A stretch of 64,000 nt of DNA from Streptomyces sp. CA-278952 (GCF_028747205.1 NZ_CP112880.1:5146001-5210000); one strand, 5' to 3'. Positions 36,687 to 45,638 are shown, counted from the first letter of the stretch. The notes: generated by a model from the letters alone, not told the origin. Program-made: numbers and translations.

Positions 36687-36873
36687 ACATCAACCAACGA
36701 TCAGATGATCCGAAGGAAACGGCCTAGGTCCTTTCGTTCGGATCACCGGACAGACCGGAGCAGAGATGCCACGTCAGCTTGGCACTTCCTCCCGATCGCC
36801 CGTCCTCGCTGGCGGCGATGGCGGTGCCGATGGCCTGCTGGCGTTCCCGCACGGGCGGTGGACGGCCAACCGT

Positions 36874-37809
36874 TCAGGCGGCGGGGAAGTAGTGGCCGTT
36901 GTCCAGATCGGCGATAAGGCGGGGCTGGGCGGGTTCCCAGCCGAGGGTGCGGCGCGTGATGGCGTTGGACGCCGGGTAGCTCTGCGTGACGATGTTGGTG
37001 AGGAATCCGAAGTAGCCCGGTGTCATCAGGGAGTCGTCGGGGATGCTCACGGCGGGCAGGCCCAGACGGTCGGCGAGGGCCTCGGCGATGTCGCGGAAGG
37101 GGGTGCCCTCGTCCTCGACCGCGTGCCAGTAGCTGCCGGCCGGCCCGTTCTCCAGGGCCAGGCGGAACAGGGCGGCGGTGTCGCGGATGTGGACGGCGTT
37201 CCACACGTTGGCGCCATCGCCGGGGTAGCCGGCGAACCCCTTCTCCTTCGCGAGCGCGATCAGTGTGGGAAGGAAGCCCGCCACATCACTCGTGCTGTGC
37301 GCGATGTTGGCGATCCGCACGACCGAGGAACGCACCCCCTGCCCGGCCAGGTCGATCACGACCCGCTCCACGACGTTGCGGGCCCGCAGGGTGCCCCGGT
37401 GCTCTTCGCCGGACGGCAGGGCAGGGTCTTCCTCGGTGGCCGGCCGTCCCAGGTCACCCGGTGAGCCGATGCTTCCTGCGGTGACCAGCGGCTTTCCCGT
37501 TCCCGCGAGGGCCTCGCCGTAGGCGAGCAGGATGGGGAGCTCCGCGGCGGCCACGGCGTCCATACCGCCGGTGGGCAGGAGGTCCTGTCGGTGGGCGACG
37601 TGGATGACGCCGTCGGAGGCGGCGGCTGCTTCCTTGAGCCCGTCGAGGTCCGCCAGGTCACCACGGCGCACTTTCGCACCGAGCGCGGAGAGGGTCTCAG
37701 CGGACGCGTCCGACCGGGCCAGGCCGGTGACCTCGTGCCCTGCGGAGATGAGCTCGGGAATGATGTGAGAACCGGAATGCCCGGTCCCGCCGGCGACGAA
37801 TACATGCAT
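36874..37809 (-). CDS. NAD-dependent epimerase/short-chain reductase, atypical SDR
   Basis: 311 residues. The Rossmann nucleotide loop is 'MHVFVAGGTGHSGSHI', followed by 'LARSDASAETL' (NADP-type Arg) and 'GDLADLDGL'. The canonical YxxxK is not evident where expected, placing it among atypical SDRs related to nucleoside-diphosphate-sugar epimerases. 'NVWNAVHIRDTAALFRLALE' is the family's C-terminal substrate region. It shares a strand with the F420-reductase-like gene 90 bases upstream and is probably under the divergent LysR regulator. Confidence 0.87.
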   Translation of the reverse strand: MHVFVAGGTGHSGSHIIPELISAGHEVTGLARSDASAETLSALGAKVRRGDLADLDGLKEAAAASDGVIHVAHRQDLLPTGGMDAVAAAELPILLAYGEALAGTGKPLVTAGSIGSPGDLGRPATEEDPALPSGEEHRGTLRARNVVERVVIDLAGQGVRSSVVRIANIAHSTSDVAGFLPTLIALAKEKGFAGYPGDGANVWNAVHIRDTAALFRLALENGPAGSYWHAVEDEGTPFRDIAEALADRLGLPAVSIPDDSLMTPGYFGFLTNIVTQSYPASNAITRRTLGWEPAQPRLIADLDNGHYFPAA

Positions 37810-37899
37810 CTGGAATATTCCTTAAAGGGGTGGACTGGGGCTTTCCGTGACGCTCGCGAGACATTCCCGGACGACACGGAAAGAGGTGAGGAGCGCTAT

Positions 37900-38532
37900 T
37901 CAGCGCAGCAGGGTGACGTTGAGGGAGAAATCGGTGTGTTTGACGGAGTGGCTCATCAGGCCCAGCTCCAGCAGGCCGACGTTTTCCAGCGCCCGCGCCA
38001 TGAATAGGTCGCCGGTGTCCCAGGGGCGCAGCCCCAGGCTCTCGACGAAAGCCGACACGCGGGTCTTGGCCTGCGCGTCGTGGCCGGCGATGAACACGTC
38101 CACCGGGCGGCCCTCGGCGGACCCGGCGGCCACCACGTGGGAGAACACCGTGTTGAACGCCTTGACGACGTGCGCGTCGTCGGGAGCGGCCTCGGCGATC
38201 TCCTGTGCTCCGGAGCTGTCAGCGGGCACGACGAAGCCCTGCAGGTCAGGGGTGACGGGGTTGGTGACGTCGACGATGGTCTTGCCGCGCAGTGCGTCCC
38301 CGTACTCCTTCACCACCGCTACCGCGCCGGCGTAGGGCACGGCGAGGATCACGATGTCCCCGGCCGGGATCTCACCGGCCGTGCCCACGGTGGCGCCGCC
38401 GAGTGCGGCGGCCACTTCCTGCGCCTTGGCCTGGTCGCGGCCGAGGATCTCAACGGTGTTACCGCCGGCGAGCGCCCGCCCGGCCAGAGCCTGGGCCATA
38501 TTGCCCAGTCCGACGATGCTGATACTGCTCAT
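37900..38532 (-). CDS. NADP oxidoreductase, F420-dependent type (NpdG-like)
   Basis: 210 residues. 'ISIVGLGNMAQALAGRALAGG' is a Rossmann dinucleotide loop, 'EILGRDQAKAQEVA' gives the NADP phosphate-binding Arg, and 'VILAVPYAGAVAVV', 'DVTNPVTPD' and 'HVVKAFNTVFS' are typical of the F420:NADP reductase superfamily. Such enzymes transfer hydride between NADPH and F420, or act as related dinucleotide reductases; which applies is not certain. It is divergent from the LysR gene, a classic regulator-target layout. Confidence 0.87.
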   Translation of the reverse strand: MSSISIVGLGNMAQALAGRALAGGNTVEILGRDQAKAQEVAAALGGATVGTAGEIPAGDIVILAVPYAGAVAVVKEYGDALRGKTIVDVTNPVTPDLQGFVVPADSSGAQEIAEAAPDDAHVVKAFNTVFSHVVAAGSAEGRPVDVFIAGHDAQAKTRVSAFVESLGLRPWDTGDLFMARALENVGLLELGLMSHSVKHTDFSLNVTLLR

Positions 38533-38699
38533 CAGTATTCCTGCTTTCCGATTTCCGGTCCTGCCGGGGGAATTTCCGCATCGATTTCACTTTCGACGCC
38601 GTGAGGCGCGTATGTGATGCTGCCACCGCCCCCAGGAAACGTCCAAGACCTCTTGAGACCCTGGTGATACCCTGAAGGTCTCACCACGTCGGAGGCCGT

Positions 38700-39608
38700 A
38701 TGGATCTCGATCTGCGAAAACTGCGGTACTTCGTCGCCGTCGCCGACCGGCTCCACTTCGGCCGCGCCGCCGACGGACTCCACATCGCGCAGCCGGTGCT
38801 CAGCCGACAGATCCGCGCACTCGAGAAGGATCTCGGCGCGGCACTGTTCACCCGGGACCGCCACGGCGTCGAACTGACCGACGCGGGCCGGCAACTGCTG
38901 GCCGACGCCGGCCCGTTGCTCGCCTCCGCCCACGCGCTGCGCCGCCGTGTGTCCGAGGCCGCCGGCGGCCGGCGGCTCATGGTCGGCTTCCGCGCCGGCA
39001 TTCCCATCACCCCGGCGGCCCGCGCGTTCGAGGGCAGGCACCCCGACGTGATCGTCGATGTGCAGCGGATCGAGGGCGACGACCAGGCCGTGATGCTGCT
39101 CGACGGGCGCATCGACGTAGCCTTCGTGCGCCTGCCCATCGACGAAACCGGCCTGCGCCTGACGCCCTTGTACACCGAGCCGCGGGTGGCGGTGCTGCCG
39201 GCCGGGCATCGCTTCGCCGGTAAGGCGGAGGTCACCGAGACCGACCTGGCCGGTGAGCTGCTGCTGTGGGACGGTGACGTGAACTCGCAGCCCACCAAGC
39301 GCCCGTTCGCCAACGCCGGATACCCGGTGCGCGGGGTCGACGAAACCCTCGAACATGTGGCGGCCGGACGCGGCATCTCCTTCCTGGCCCGGTCGGCGTC
39401 CGTCTTCTACTCGCATCCCGACATCGCCTACGTGCCCATCCCGGACCTGGCACCCGACCACGTGCACCTCGCGGTAGCGGCAACGCACACCTCACCGGTC
39501 GTCGACGACTTCATCGCCGCGGCTCACTCGGCGGCCGAGGTCACGGCAGAATGCGGCAACTACGAAATGTGGCAGCTCGGGGGCGACGCCCTCACACGGC
39601 ACGCGTAA
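38700..39608 (+). CDS. LysR-family transcriptional regulator
   Basis: 302 residues. The winged helix-turn-helix is 'LRKLRYFVAVADRLHFGRAADGLHIAQPVLSRQIRALEKDLG' (read in pieces), the most conserved LysR region. The effector-binding half has 'LMVGFRAGIPITP', 'DEAFVRLPI'-like and 'LLWDGDVNS' blocks. The ATG at 38700 follows TCGGAGG. It is transcribed away from the F420-type reductase gene and probably controls that gene and the reductase after it. The 167-base gap holds a repeated AGACC/AGGTCTCACC pattern that could be its site. Confidence 0.92.
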   Translation: MDLDLRKLRYFVAVADRLHFGRAADGLHIAQPVLSRQIRALEKDLGAALFTRDRHGVELTDAGRQLLADAGPLLASAHALRRRVSEAAGGRRLMVGFRAGIPITPAARAFEGRHPDVIVDVQRIEGDDQAVMLLDGRIDVAFVRLPIDETGLRLTPLYTEPRVAVLPAGHRFAGKAEVTETDLAGELLLWDGDVNSQPTKRPFANAGYPVRGVDETLEHVAAGRGISFLARSASVFYSHPDIAYVPIPDLAPDHVHLAVAATHTSPVVDDFIAAAHSAAEVTAECGNYEMWQLGGDALTRHA

Positions 39609-39792
39609 GCAGCCACTGGAGACCGCCGCCGCATGCGAGATCTTCGACCACCGCACCCCACCCCGTCGCCCTCGTCCGGGCCGGCGCCCGCTTCGAGAAC
39701 GGTCACCCCGTCGAACGCCCCGAGGTACCCGCCGCAGCGAGACACCCCAACCGGCCTGCAACCGCGGCCAATTGCTCAGAGGACCCGTGCAA

Positions 39793-40794
39793 GTGGCGCT
39801 ACGCTGCTGTGTCGTGCAGGAGACGCGTCTCAACACGGCTCGGATCCGGGCGGCCCGCCGGGTGATCGACCCGGTCTTTCTCGACACTCCGCTGTACCGC
39901 TGCGAGGCGCTGGAGCCCGGCCTCGGGTGCACGGTGAGCATCAAACTCGAAACGGCGAACCCGGTCCGCAGCTTCAAGGCCCGCGGCACGGAGGTAGTCG
40001 CGAGCCTGCTCGCCGACAGTGCCTCGTCAGCCGCGGTGTGCGCGAGCGCGGGCAACCTGGGCCAAGCCCTCGCCTGGTCCGGGCGCGGCCGGGGGCTCGA
40101 CGTCACGGTCGTGGCATCCCGCTTCGCGACGCGGACCAAGCTTGATCGCATCCGCGCACTGGGCGCCGGGTTGGAGCTGGTGGACGGCGACCATGAGATG
40201 GCTCGCGAGCGGGCGGCGGACATCGCGCGGTACGACGGCATCCGGCTGGTCGAAGACAGCCTGGACATCGAGACCTGTGAGGGCGCGGCGACCATCGGCC
40301 TGGAACTCGTGGATACCGCGCCGTCGTTCGACACCGTCCTGATCGCTCTCGGCGGTGGGGCACTGGCCACCGGCGTGGGTCATGTGGTGAAGGCATGGGC
40401 ACCGGAAGTCGAGGTGATCTGCGTCCAGCCGCGGGGCGCACCGGCGCTGACCCACTCGTGGCACCAGCGGCGTGTCGTCACCACCGACTCGACCGACACC
40501 ATCGCTGACGGCGTCGCCGGCCGGCGTCCCCTTCCGGCCGTCCTGGACGATCTCCTCCTGGTCGCTGACGACGCCGTCCTGGTCGAGGAGTCGTCGATCA
40601 TCTCCGGTATGCGGATGCTTCTCGACCACGCCGGTCTCGTCGTCGAACCTTCGGCCGCGCTCGGCATCGCGGCGATCCTCGAAGATCGCGATCGCTTCGC
40701 CGGCCGACACGTTGTCACCATCGTGTGCGGCAGCAACGTCGACGTAGACACCTACCACCGCTGGGTCGGCACAGCTCCCCTCCGCAGGTCTTGA
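39793..40794 (+). CDS. Threonine/serine dehydratase-like PLP enzyme
   Basis: About 333 residues, taking GTG 39793 with AGAGGA upstream; GTG 39787 or 39814 are possible. Fold-type II features are the Schiff-base Lys in 'NPVRSFKARGTE', Asn in 'ASAGNLGQALAW' (usually SxGNHGQ), and the glycine loop 'ALGGGALATG' (family GGGGL). The order suggests a threonine dehydratase/serine racemase relative that deaminates or eliminates from a hydroxy amino acid. 'NLGQ' in place of 'NHGQ' is a noticeable substitution. Confidence 0.85.
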   Translation: MALRCCVVQETRLNTARIRAARRVIDPVFLDTPLYRCEALEPGLGCTVSIKLETANPVRSFKARGTEVVASLLADSASSAAVCASAGNLGQALAWSGRGRGLDVTVVASRFATRTKLDRIRALGAGLELVDGDHEMARERAADIARYDGIRLVEDSLDIETCEGAATIGLELVDTAPSFDTVLIALGGGALATGVGHVVKAWAPEVEVICVQPRGAPALTHSWHQRRVVTTDSTDTIADGVAGRRPLPAVLDDLLLVADDAVLVEESSIISGMRMLLDHAGLVVEPSAALGIAAILEDRDRFAGRHVVTIVCGSNVDVDTYHRWVGTAPLRRS

Positions 40795-40878
40795 CCGTGG
40801 TCTCCCGTCGCTGACCTCTCGCAGTCGGACGACGGCAGGCGCGACGCCTGGCGTGCGCGCCTGCCGCAGTGCCGTCTC

Positions 40879-41244
40879 TCAGTCCTGCGGTGCGACGCGG
40901 ATACGGTTGCCGTCAGGATCGGCTGCGAGGAAGGTCAGCCCGAACCCCGCGTCATGGGGTTCGCGCAGGATCGTGACCCCTTTGGACTGCCACTGGTGGA
41001 ACGTCGCGTTGAGCTCGCCGGGTCCACCGTCGATGGCCAGGCAAATCTCACTGGTGCGCGGGACGTCCGGTGACAGATCCTCGAACTGGCCGGACCACAG
41101 GGCGAGGTCGGCGCCCGGCCCGAGGTCGAAGGCGATGTATCCCGGCGTCTCGAACGAGGGGCTCATACCGAGGAGGTCGCCGTAGAAACGAGCTGCGGCG
41201 GCGGAGTCGTTCACGTAGACGATGGACACGACGGATGCGGTCAT
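40879..41244 (-). CDS. VOC-family (glyoxalase/bleomycin-resistance fold) protein
   Basis: 121 residues from ATG 41244, with AAGGA six bases upstream (another ATG at 41250 overlaps that site). The two beta-alpha-beta modules are clear: 'VVSIVYVNDSAAAARFYGDLLGM' and 'GLTFLAADPDGNRIRV'. The final Glu metal ligand seen in glyoxalases is replaced near 'NRIRVAPQD', so it may be a binding protein. It is divergent from a WYL regulator, which probably controls it. Confidence 0.85.
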   Translation of the reverse strand: MTASVVSIVYVNDSAAAARFYGDLLGMSPSFETPGYIAFDLGPGADLALWSGQFEDLSPDVPRTSEICLAIDGGPGELNATFHQWQSKGVTILREPHDAGFGLTFLAADPDGNRIRVAPQD

Positions 41245-41336
41245 GATCATTCCTTTTCCCGGGTCGTAGGTACGCATCCACCAGCCTGATCGGTATATGC
41301 GCCGCATCCTGTCGCCATTCCTGAAAAAATCGGTGC

Positions 41337-42305
41337 GTGACCCCAGACCGCTTCTTCGCCCTGATGCTGCTCCTCGAATCGAGGGATGCCGTGACGACAC
41401 AGGAGCTTGCCTCGGCGCTCGGGGTGTCCCTTCGAACCATCAACCGGGACCTGAACTGGCTCCGTGACGCGGGTCTGCCGGTATCCGCACAGCGGGGCCG
41501 CTTCGGAGGCGTGACCATGCTGCCCGGGTCCGGGCTCGACCTCGCGCGACTCACACCGGGCGAACGCGATCATCTGTCGCTCACCGGGCTGGATGAGAGG
41601 CAACGTGCGGAGCTCGACGTGTCGGTGGAAAGCCGGCGCGCGCTTTCCAAGATCTCCGGCGCACCGTCACGTCGAGTGCGGGAGCAGCACCTGCCGCTCA
41701 CCGACGTAGTGCACGTGGACAGCCGCCCCTGGCGTCAGATACGAGCTTCCGGCACGACTCCGGCTTCGCTGATCGGCGCGGTGCGGAGAGGCCGTCGGCT
41801 GCGCATCGAGTACGACAGCCCACGCGAGCCGTGCCGGCGCGACCTTGTCGTGGACCCCTACGGACTGTTCGCCAAGGCCGGCAGCTGGTACCTCGTCGCG
41901 GACTGCGACCGAGTGGCACGGATGTACCGGATCGAACGCATCACGACGTGGACGGAAGTCGACCAACCACGACGGATCCGCGAGAACCAGAGCTTGGCCA
42001 CCGTCGCCGAGGCGCTCGTCGAGCAGTGGGAACACCGCCACGCGATAGAGGTCAGCGCCACCATCGACGAGAGCCAGATCGGGCGAGCGCAACGGATCTT
42101 CGGCCTACGCCTCATCCGGGGCGACCATGAAGACTCCGCCACCGGCCGCCGGGTCACGATCCGCTTCCCGCATCTGGAGGACGTGCGAGCACTCCTGCCG
42201 TTCGGCAGCGCCATCACTGTGCACGGCCCCGACGAAGTCAGGGCTCACCTCCGCGACCTCGCCACCGGCCTTGCCCACCACTACGCGCCGTCACCGGCGT
42301 CCTGA
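41337..42305 (+). CDS. YafY-type HTH regulator with WYL domain
   Basis: 322 residues from GTG 41337. The N-terminal winged HTH 'RFFALMLLLESRDAVTTQELASALGVSLRTINRDLNWLRDAG' (read in pieces) is followed by the WYL domain with 'RRLRIEYDS', 'VDPYGLFAKAGSWYLVADC' and 'YRIERI', the ligand-binding strand. The WCX C-terminus is present. It reads divergently from the VOC gene across 92 bases. Confidence 0.9.
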   Translation: MTPDRFFALMLLLESRDAVTTQELASALGVSLRTINRDLNWLRDAGLPVSAQRGRFGGVTMLPGSGLDLARLTPGERDHLSLTGLDERQRAELDVSVESRRALSKISGAPSRRVREQHLPLTDVVHVDSRPWRQIRASGTTPASLIGAVRRGRRLRIEYDSPREPCRRDLVVDPYGLFAKAGSWYLVADCDRVARMYRIERITTWTEVDQPRRIRENQSLATVAEALVEQWEHRHAIEVSATIDESQIGRAQRIFGLRLIRGDHEDSATGRRVTIRFPHLEDVRALLPFGSAITVHGPDEVRAHLRDLATGLAHHYAPSPAS

Positions 42306-42339
42306 CCCGGGCGTCGGTGTCCGCTGGTAGCTTCCTGCG

Positions 42340-42591
42340 ATGAGCGAGCAACTGCCGGGCGACGGCACCGAACTGCCACCCGAGGAGATCGAAGGCCTCG
42401 CCGCCAGGTGGTCGTCCAGTTGGACTCCGGGTGAGGTCGCGCAGCGGCTCGCCGGGATCAGCACGCCCTGGTGTGTGGCCGCGGGCTGGGCGCTGAACCT
42501 GTTCCGGGGCGGGCAGACGCGCGTACACGGAGACAGGGAACGACTGGCGCAACGGCGCACGGCGGTAGTCCGGTTGCGAGCTGGGTGGTGA
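42340..42591 (+). pseudogene. Truncated nucleotidyltransferase-like gene
   Basis: 83 residues. 'ISTPWCVAAGWALNLFRGGQTRVHGDRE' strongly recalls the family pattern in which a 'GGWALDLFLG..TR.H.DLEI' stretch holds the catalytic aspartates of aminoglycoside/lincosamide-type nucleotidyltransferases. Here the aspartates are lost (LNLF, HGDRE) and the protein stops after about 30 further unrelated residues, while homologues run to about 170 or more. It is probably a decayed remnant. Confidence 0.65.
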
Positions 42592-42691
42592 GCGGGGGCG
42601 CACTTTTCCCGGACGTCGTACCAGGTCGAAAGCGTGCGGTACCGTGACGGCGACATCACGCTCTGTGCGCGTACGTAGGCGGGCATAGGGC

Positions 42692-42727
42692 GGCCCCCGG
42701 AGGTGCGCGAACACCCACCCGAGGGCC
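42692..42727. other. Imperfect hairpin upstream of the Pro-Glu-repeat protein
   Basis: GGCCC..CGG.GGTG (42692-42705) can pair with CACC..CC.GAGGGCC (42712-42727) around a CGCGAA loop, 32 bases before ATG 42759. It could end transcription from upstream or regulate the next gene; no stronger claim is possible. Confidence 0.45.
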
Positions 42728-42758
42728 TAACACCCCCAGTGGCAGGAGCCCACTAGAA

Positions 42759-44141
42759 ATGCTGCGTCATGTTATCGCGCCCTCTTCGGGCTGGACCAAA
42801 GCCCCGCACACGGTCGTACGCGACCGGCGGATGAACAGCGATGCGAAAATCCTCCTCCTGTACGTCCAGGGCCTCCCCGACTCCGCCACGAACCGCCCGC
42901 TCGGCGAGCTGGCACGGAAGCTGGAGATCAAGGGCCGCCCGTACCAACTGGCCAAGAAACAACTGATGGAGCACGGTTTCGTCCACGAGTGGCGGGCCCA
43001 GGCCGATGGCGGACGCTGGGCGACGGACCAGTTGTTCACGAACACGCCGCTGACGAGCGCCGAGGCGAGGATCGTACGGGCGACGCTGGAGGGGGGCGGC
43101 AGGCGCTCGCCGGAAGAGGCGCCTGCCGCACCGCCACCGCCACCGGGTAAGCGGTATCCGACGGTCGGTGGACCGACTCCCCGGACGGCCGGTGGCTATG
43201 AACCGGAGGAAGACCACAGTGATAAGACCACTCCCCACCCACCCTCCGAAGCGGAACAACCGGAACAGCGCCGAGCGCAACCGGAACCGAGGCCGGAACC
43301 GCAACCCGGGCCGGAACCGGAACCGGAACTGACACGGGAGCCGACACCGGAACCAGAACCGGAGCCGACACCGCTACCGGAACCGGAGCCGACACGGGAG
43401 CCGGAGCCGACACCGGAACTCCCACCCTCTGCGGCCGACTCCGCCCCGGCACCCCACGCGGCCCAGACGTCGCGCCTCGACCCGGCGCCCCACCCCGCCT
43501 CCCGACTGGCCAAGGCGGAACGGCTGCTGCTGTCGCTGCGCCACACGCGCCGCGACCTGTTGCTGGGGGTTCGGGAGGCGCGCGGGCTGGCGGTGGAGGC
43601 GGTGAAGTGGCTGGAGGGCGGCTTGTCGGAAGAGGATGTGCGGCACGCGCTCCTGGCCGCCAGGCCCGAGGGAGGGGTGCACTCGGCGGTGGGCTTCCTG
43701 CGCCACCGCCTGATCGAGAAATGCCCGGTGGCCCCGCTCCCGGCGCCGCCACCCCCACCGCCCGTCAGGGAGATGATCGCCTGCGCGGGGGAGGGGGAGC
43801 AGCACGTCTTCCGCCCGCTGGGCGACGAGACGCTGTGCGTGGGCTGCCGCAGGGCGGCGGCGTACGCGAGCTGGATGGTCGACACGGACACGTACGACTT
43901 CCCCGAGGACATGAACTGGAGGCAACGCGTCGAGGCGGTACGGAGAGCCGACGCGCTCCGGGCCGCGCAGTCATCCCAGGACGACGCGGGCGGCGACGGG
44001 CAGATGGTCGCTGCCGGTGGCGGGCAGGGTGCGGAGGTGGCCGACGGTGGCGGAGCGGGCCAGGACCTGATCGATCCGGGCCAGCGGGAGGGAGGCGGGG
44101 AAGCTGAAGGCGAAGCCGCGCTCGGCCACGTTCAGGCGTGA
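42759..44141 (+). CDS. HTH protein with Pro-Glu repeat linker
   Basis: 460 residues. The N-terminal ~100 residues look like a winged helix ('ILLLYVQGLPDSATNRPLGELARKLEIKGRPYQLAKKQLMEHG', read in pieces). A 50-residue tract of PEP/PEPEP/TPEP repeats follows (about 175-225), then a helical domain ('AERLLLSLRHTRRDLLLGVREARGLAVEAVKWLEGG') and a Cys pair 'CVGCRRAAAYASWMVD' with upstream His and Cys that could bind zinc. Similar proteins occur singly in Streptomyces accessory regions. Its 3' end overlaps the convergent gene by 171 bases, so the last 57 residues may be a run-on after loss of an earlier stop. Confidence 0.75.
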   Translation: MLRHVIAPSSGWTKAPHTVVRDRRMNSDAKILLLYVQGLPDSATNRPLGELARKLEIKGRPYQLAKKQLMEHGFVHEWRAQADGGRWATDQLFTNTPLTSAEARIVRATLEGGGRRSPEEAPAAPPPPPGKRYPTVGGPTPRTAGGYEPEEDHSDKTTPHPPSEAEQPEQRRAQPEPRPEPQPGPEPEPELTREPTPEPEPEPTPLPEPEPTREPEPTPELPPSAADSAPAPHAAQTSRLDPAPHPASRLAKAERLLLSLRHTRRDLLLGVREARGLAVEAVKWLEGGLSEEDVRHALLAARPEGGVHSAVGFLRHRLIEKCPVAPLPAPPPPPPVREMIACAGEGEQHVFRPLGDETLCVGCRRAAAYASWMVDTDTYDFPEDMNWRQRVEAVRRADALRAAQSSQDDAGGDGQMVAAGGGQGAEVADGGGAGQDLIDPGQREGGGEAEGEAALGHVQA

Positions 44142-44957
44142 GGTGAGAGGCTCCAGCCCCCGGTCCTCCACGGTCCCGTTGAGGTCCCCGAGCAGGATCA
44201 CCGTATCGACGCTCTCGGCGGCGATGGCGCGCCCGAGCAACTCGGCACTCTCGTCTCTCCGTTCGGACGCGAGCCCACCGGCCCCGATCCGGACGGAGGG
44301 CAGATGGGCGACGTACGCCGCGACGTCCCCGTACGGCGAATCGACGACGGCACGCACACCACGGCTCCACCCTTCCGCGATGCTCGGCGGCTTGATGTCG
44401 ACGACCCGCTCCCCGCTGAGCGGGTACTTGGACCAGAGCCCGACGGTGCCCCGGACGACGTGATGCGGATATTCGGCGGCGAGAGCCTTCTCGTACCCGG
44501 ACAGCTGCGGAACCACCAGCTCCTCCAGCGCGACGAGGTCGCCCCCGGCCTCGATCAGCGCCCGGGCGGTCGCCGCCGGATCACGGTTCTCGTCGCTGAC
44601 GTTGTGCTGCACGACGACGAGCGACCGCCCACCGCCTCCCGCACCGGGCAGGAGCAGCCCACCGAAGAGATGCACCCAGACCCCCACGGGCAGGAGCACC
44701 GCCACCAGCGCGACGGCGGACCGCCGCACCAGGGCGAGCACCAGCAGCAGAACGACGATCATGCCGGCCCACGGCAGAAAGGACTCCACCAGACTCCCGA
44801 CCCGCCCGACGGCGTTGGGCACACCCCGGTGGAACGCCATCACCCCGGCCAGCACCACGGCAAGCACGGCGAGGACGCGCCCCCGCCGACCGTCGCCCGC
44901 GCCGGGGACCTCCTGCCCCGCCGCCGACTCCGTACCAGGGTCTGCCTGCTCCACCAT
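43971..44957 (-). CDS. Membrane-anchored endonuclease/exonuclease/phosphatase-family protein
   Basis: 328 residues. Three N-terminal membrane helices ('RVLAVLAVVLAGVMAF', 'WAGMIVVLLLVLALV', 'VALVAVLLPVGVWVHLFGG') are followed by an EEP domain with 'VVQHNVSDEN', 'DLVALEELV' (metal Glu), 'VILLGDLNGT' (catalytic Asp-Asn) and 'GSDHLPVAARV' (terminal His). The catalytic domain would face outside. Homologues may hydrolyse phosphodiesters of nucleic acids or lipids; the substrate is unknown. Confidence 0.88.
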   Translation of the reverse strand: MVEQADPGTESAAGQEVPGAGDGRRGRVLAVLAVVLAGVMAFHRGVPNAVGRVGSLVESFLPWAGMIVVLLLVLALVRRSAVALVAVLLPVGVWVHLFGGLLLPGAGGGGRSLVVVQHNVSDENRDPAATARALIEAGGDLVALEELVVPQLSGYEKALAAEYPHHVVRGTVGLWSKYPLSGERVVDIKPPSIAEGWSRGVRAVVDSPYGDVAAYVAHLPSVRIGAGGLASERRDESAELLGRAIAAESVDTVILLGDLNGTVEDRGLEPLTSRLNVAERGFAFSFPASLPLARIDQVLARSATVGHLRTLPATGSDHLPVAARVVLG

Positions 44958-45182
44958 GTCGTCCCATCCGCTTGGTCCCGCTTACAGGACGAGTGACCGG
45001 GCGAACAGGGTTCCGACCTCCCATCACGATCTGGCACAGGGAGCAGGGAGCAGGGCACAGGGAGCAGGTCCGCATTTGATTTGGCCCGCAGGCCCCGGAG
45101 ATCATGTCGGCTCAACCCGAGGCACCCGGAAACGGGGCCACGGGGAACGGGGATATCGGGGACAACGGGGAGAATTCTTACG

Positions 45183-45638
45183 GTGGCGTGGGACGAATGG
45201 GAACAAATCAAAGCTGACGTCGCGGTGAATGGGTCGGCGCAGATGCAGCTGAACCAGGCCCCGGCGGAGGGCGGAACCACGGGCGGCTCGACTTCGGGGG
45301 ATCTGAAGTCGAACAGGAAGACGTGGGTCAAGGCCGGTGAGGGAGTCACCGGCCTCAAGGACGGCGTCGGCAAGGCGCTGACGAAGCTTGCCGACGGTCA
45401 GGCGGGGCTGGGGGACACCACCGGGTCGCAGAGCGCGGCGGCACAGAAGGAGCTCTACGCCTCGTGGAAGAAGTACGTGAGCGATGTGAGCGGCCGCTGT
45501 GAAGCGTTGGGTGGACTTCTGCGGGGAGCAGGCCACGATCTGTCGAAGTCCGACGAGGAGGCCCAGGCGGAGCTGGAGAAGCTCAAGGTGACATACGGGG
45601 ACACCGAGCCCGTCGGTGGCCAGGCGAAGGAGAAGTGA
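45183..45638 (+). CDS. WXG-like helical protein paired with the DUF1023 hydrolase
   Basis: 151 residues from GTG 45183, with GGGGAGA upstream. It begins 'VAWDEWEQIKADVA' and is otherwise helical and charged, with a flexible Gly/Thr stretch ('EGGTTGGSTSGDL') and 'YASWKKYVSDVSGRCEALGG'. The size and helix-turn-helix form recall WXG100/LXG-type partner proteins exported by type VII secretion, but the central WxG turn is not exact. Its stop overlaps the hydrolase start (GTGA). Repetitive CAGGGAG units lie upstream at about 45034-45066. Function is inferred from the pairing. Confidence 0.65.
   Translation: MAWDEWEQIKADVAVNGSAQMQLNQAPAEGGTTGGSTSGDLKSNRKTWVKAGEGVTGLKDGVGKALTKLADGQAGLGDTTGSQSAAAQKELYASWKKYVSDVSGRCEALGGLLRGAGHDLSKSDEEAQAELEKLKVTYGDTEPVGGQAKEK

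Larger units (their letters stand above)
35454..36723. mobile_element. IS5-family (IS427-like) element, 1270 bp, with passenger ORF
   Basis: The ends are 19-bp imperfect inverted repeats at 35454-35472 and 36705-36723 (15 of 19 match, sharing an inner TTCGGATCAT). They are flanked by identical CTAG at 35450-35453 and 36724-36727, the target preference of IS427-type elements. Inside, on the minus strand, is a two-frame DDE transposase, followed by a small ORF that stops two bases from the left repeat. Typical IS427 elements are about 0.85-1 kb, so the extra length is the passenger. Another end-like sequence (TCCTTTCGTTCGGATCA) lies just outside at about 36728-36745. Confidence 0.88.
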
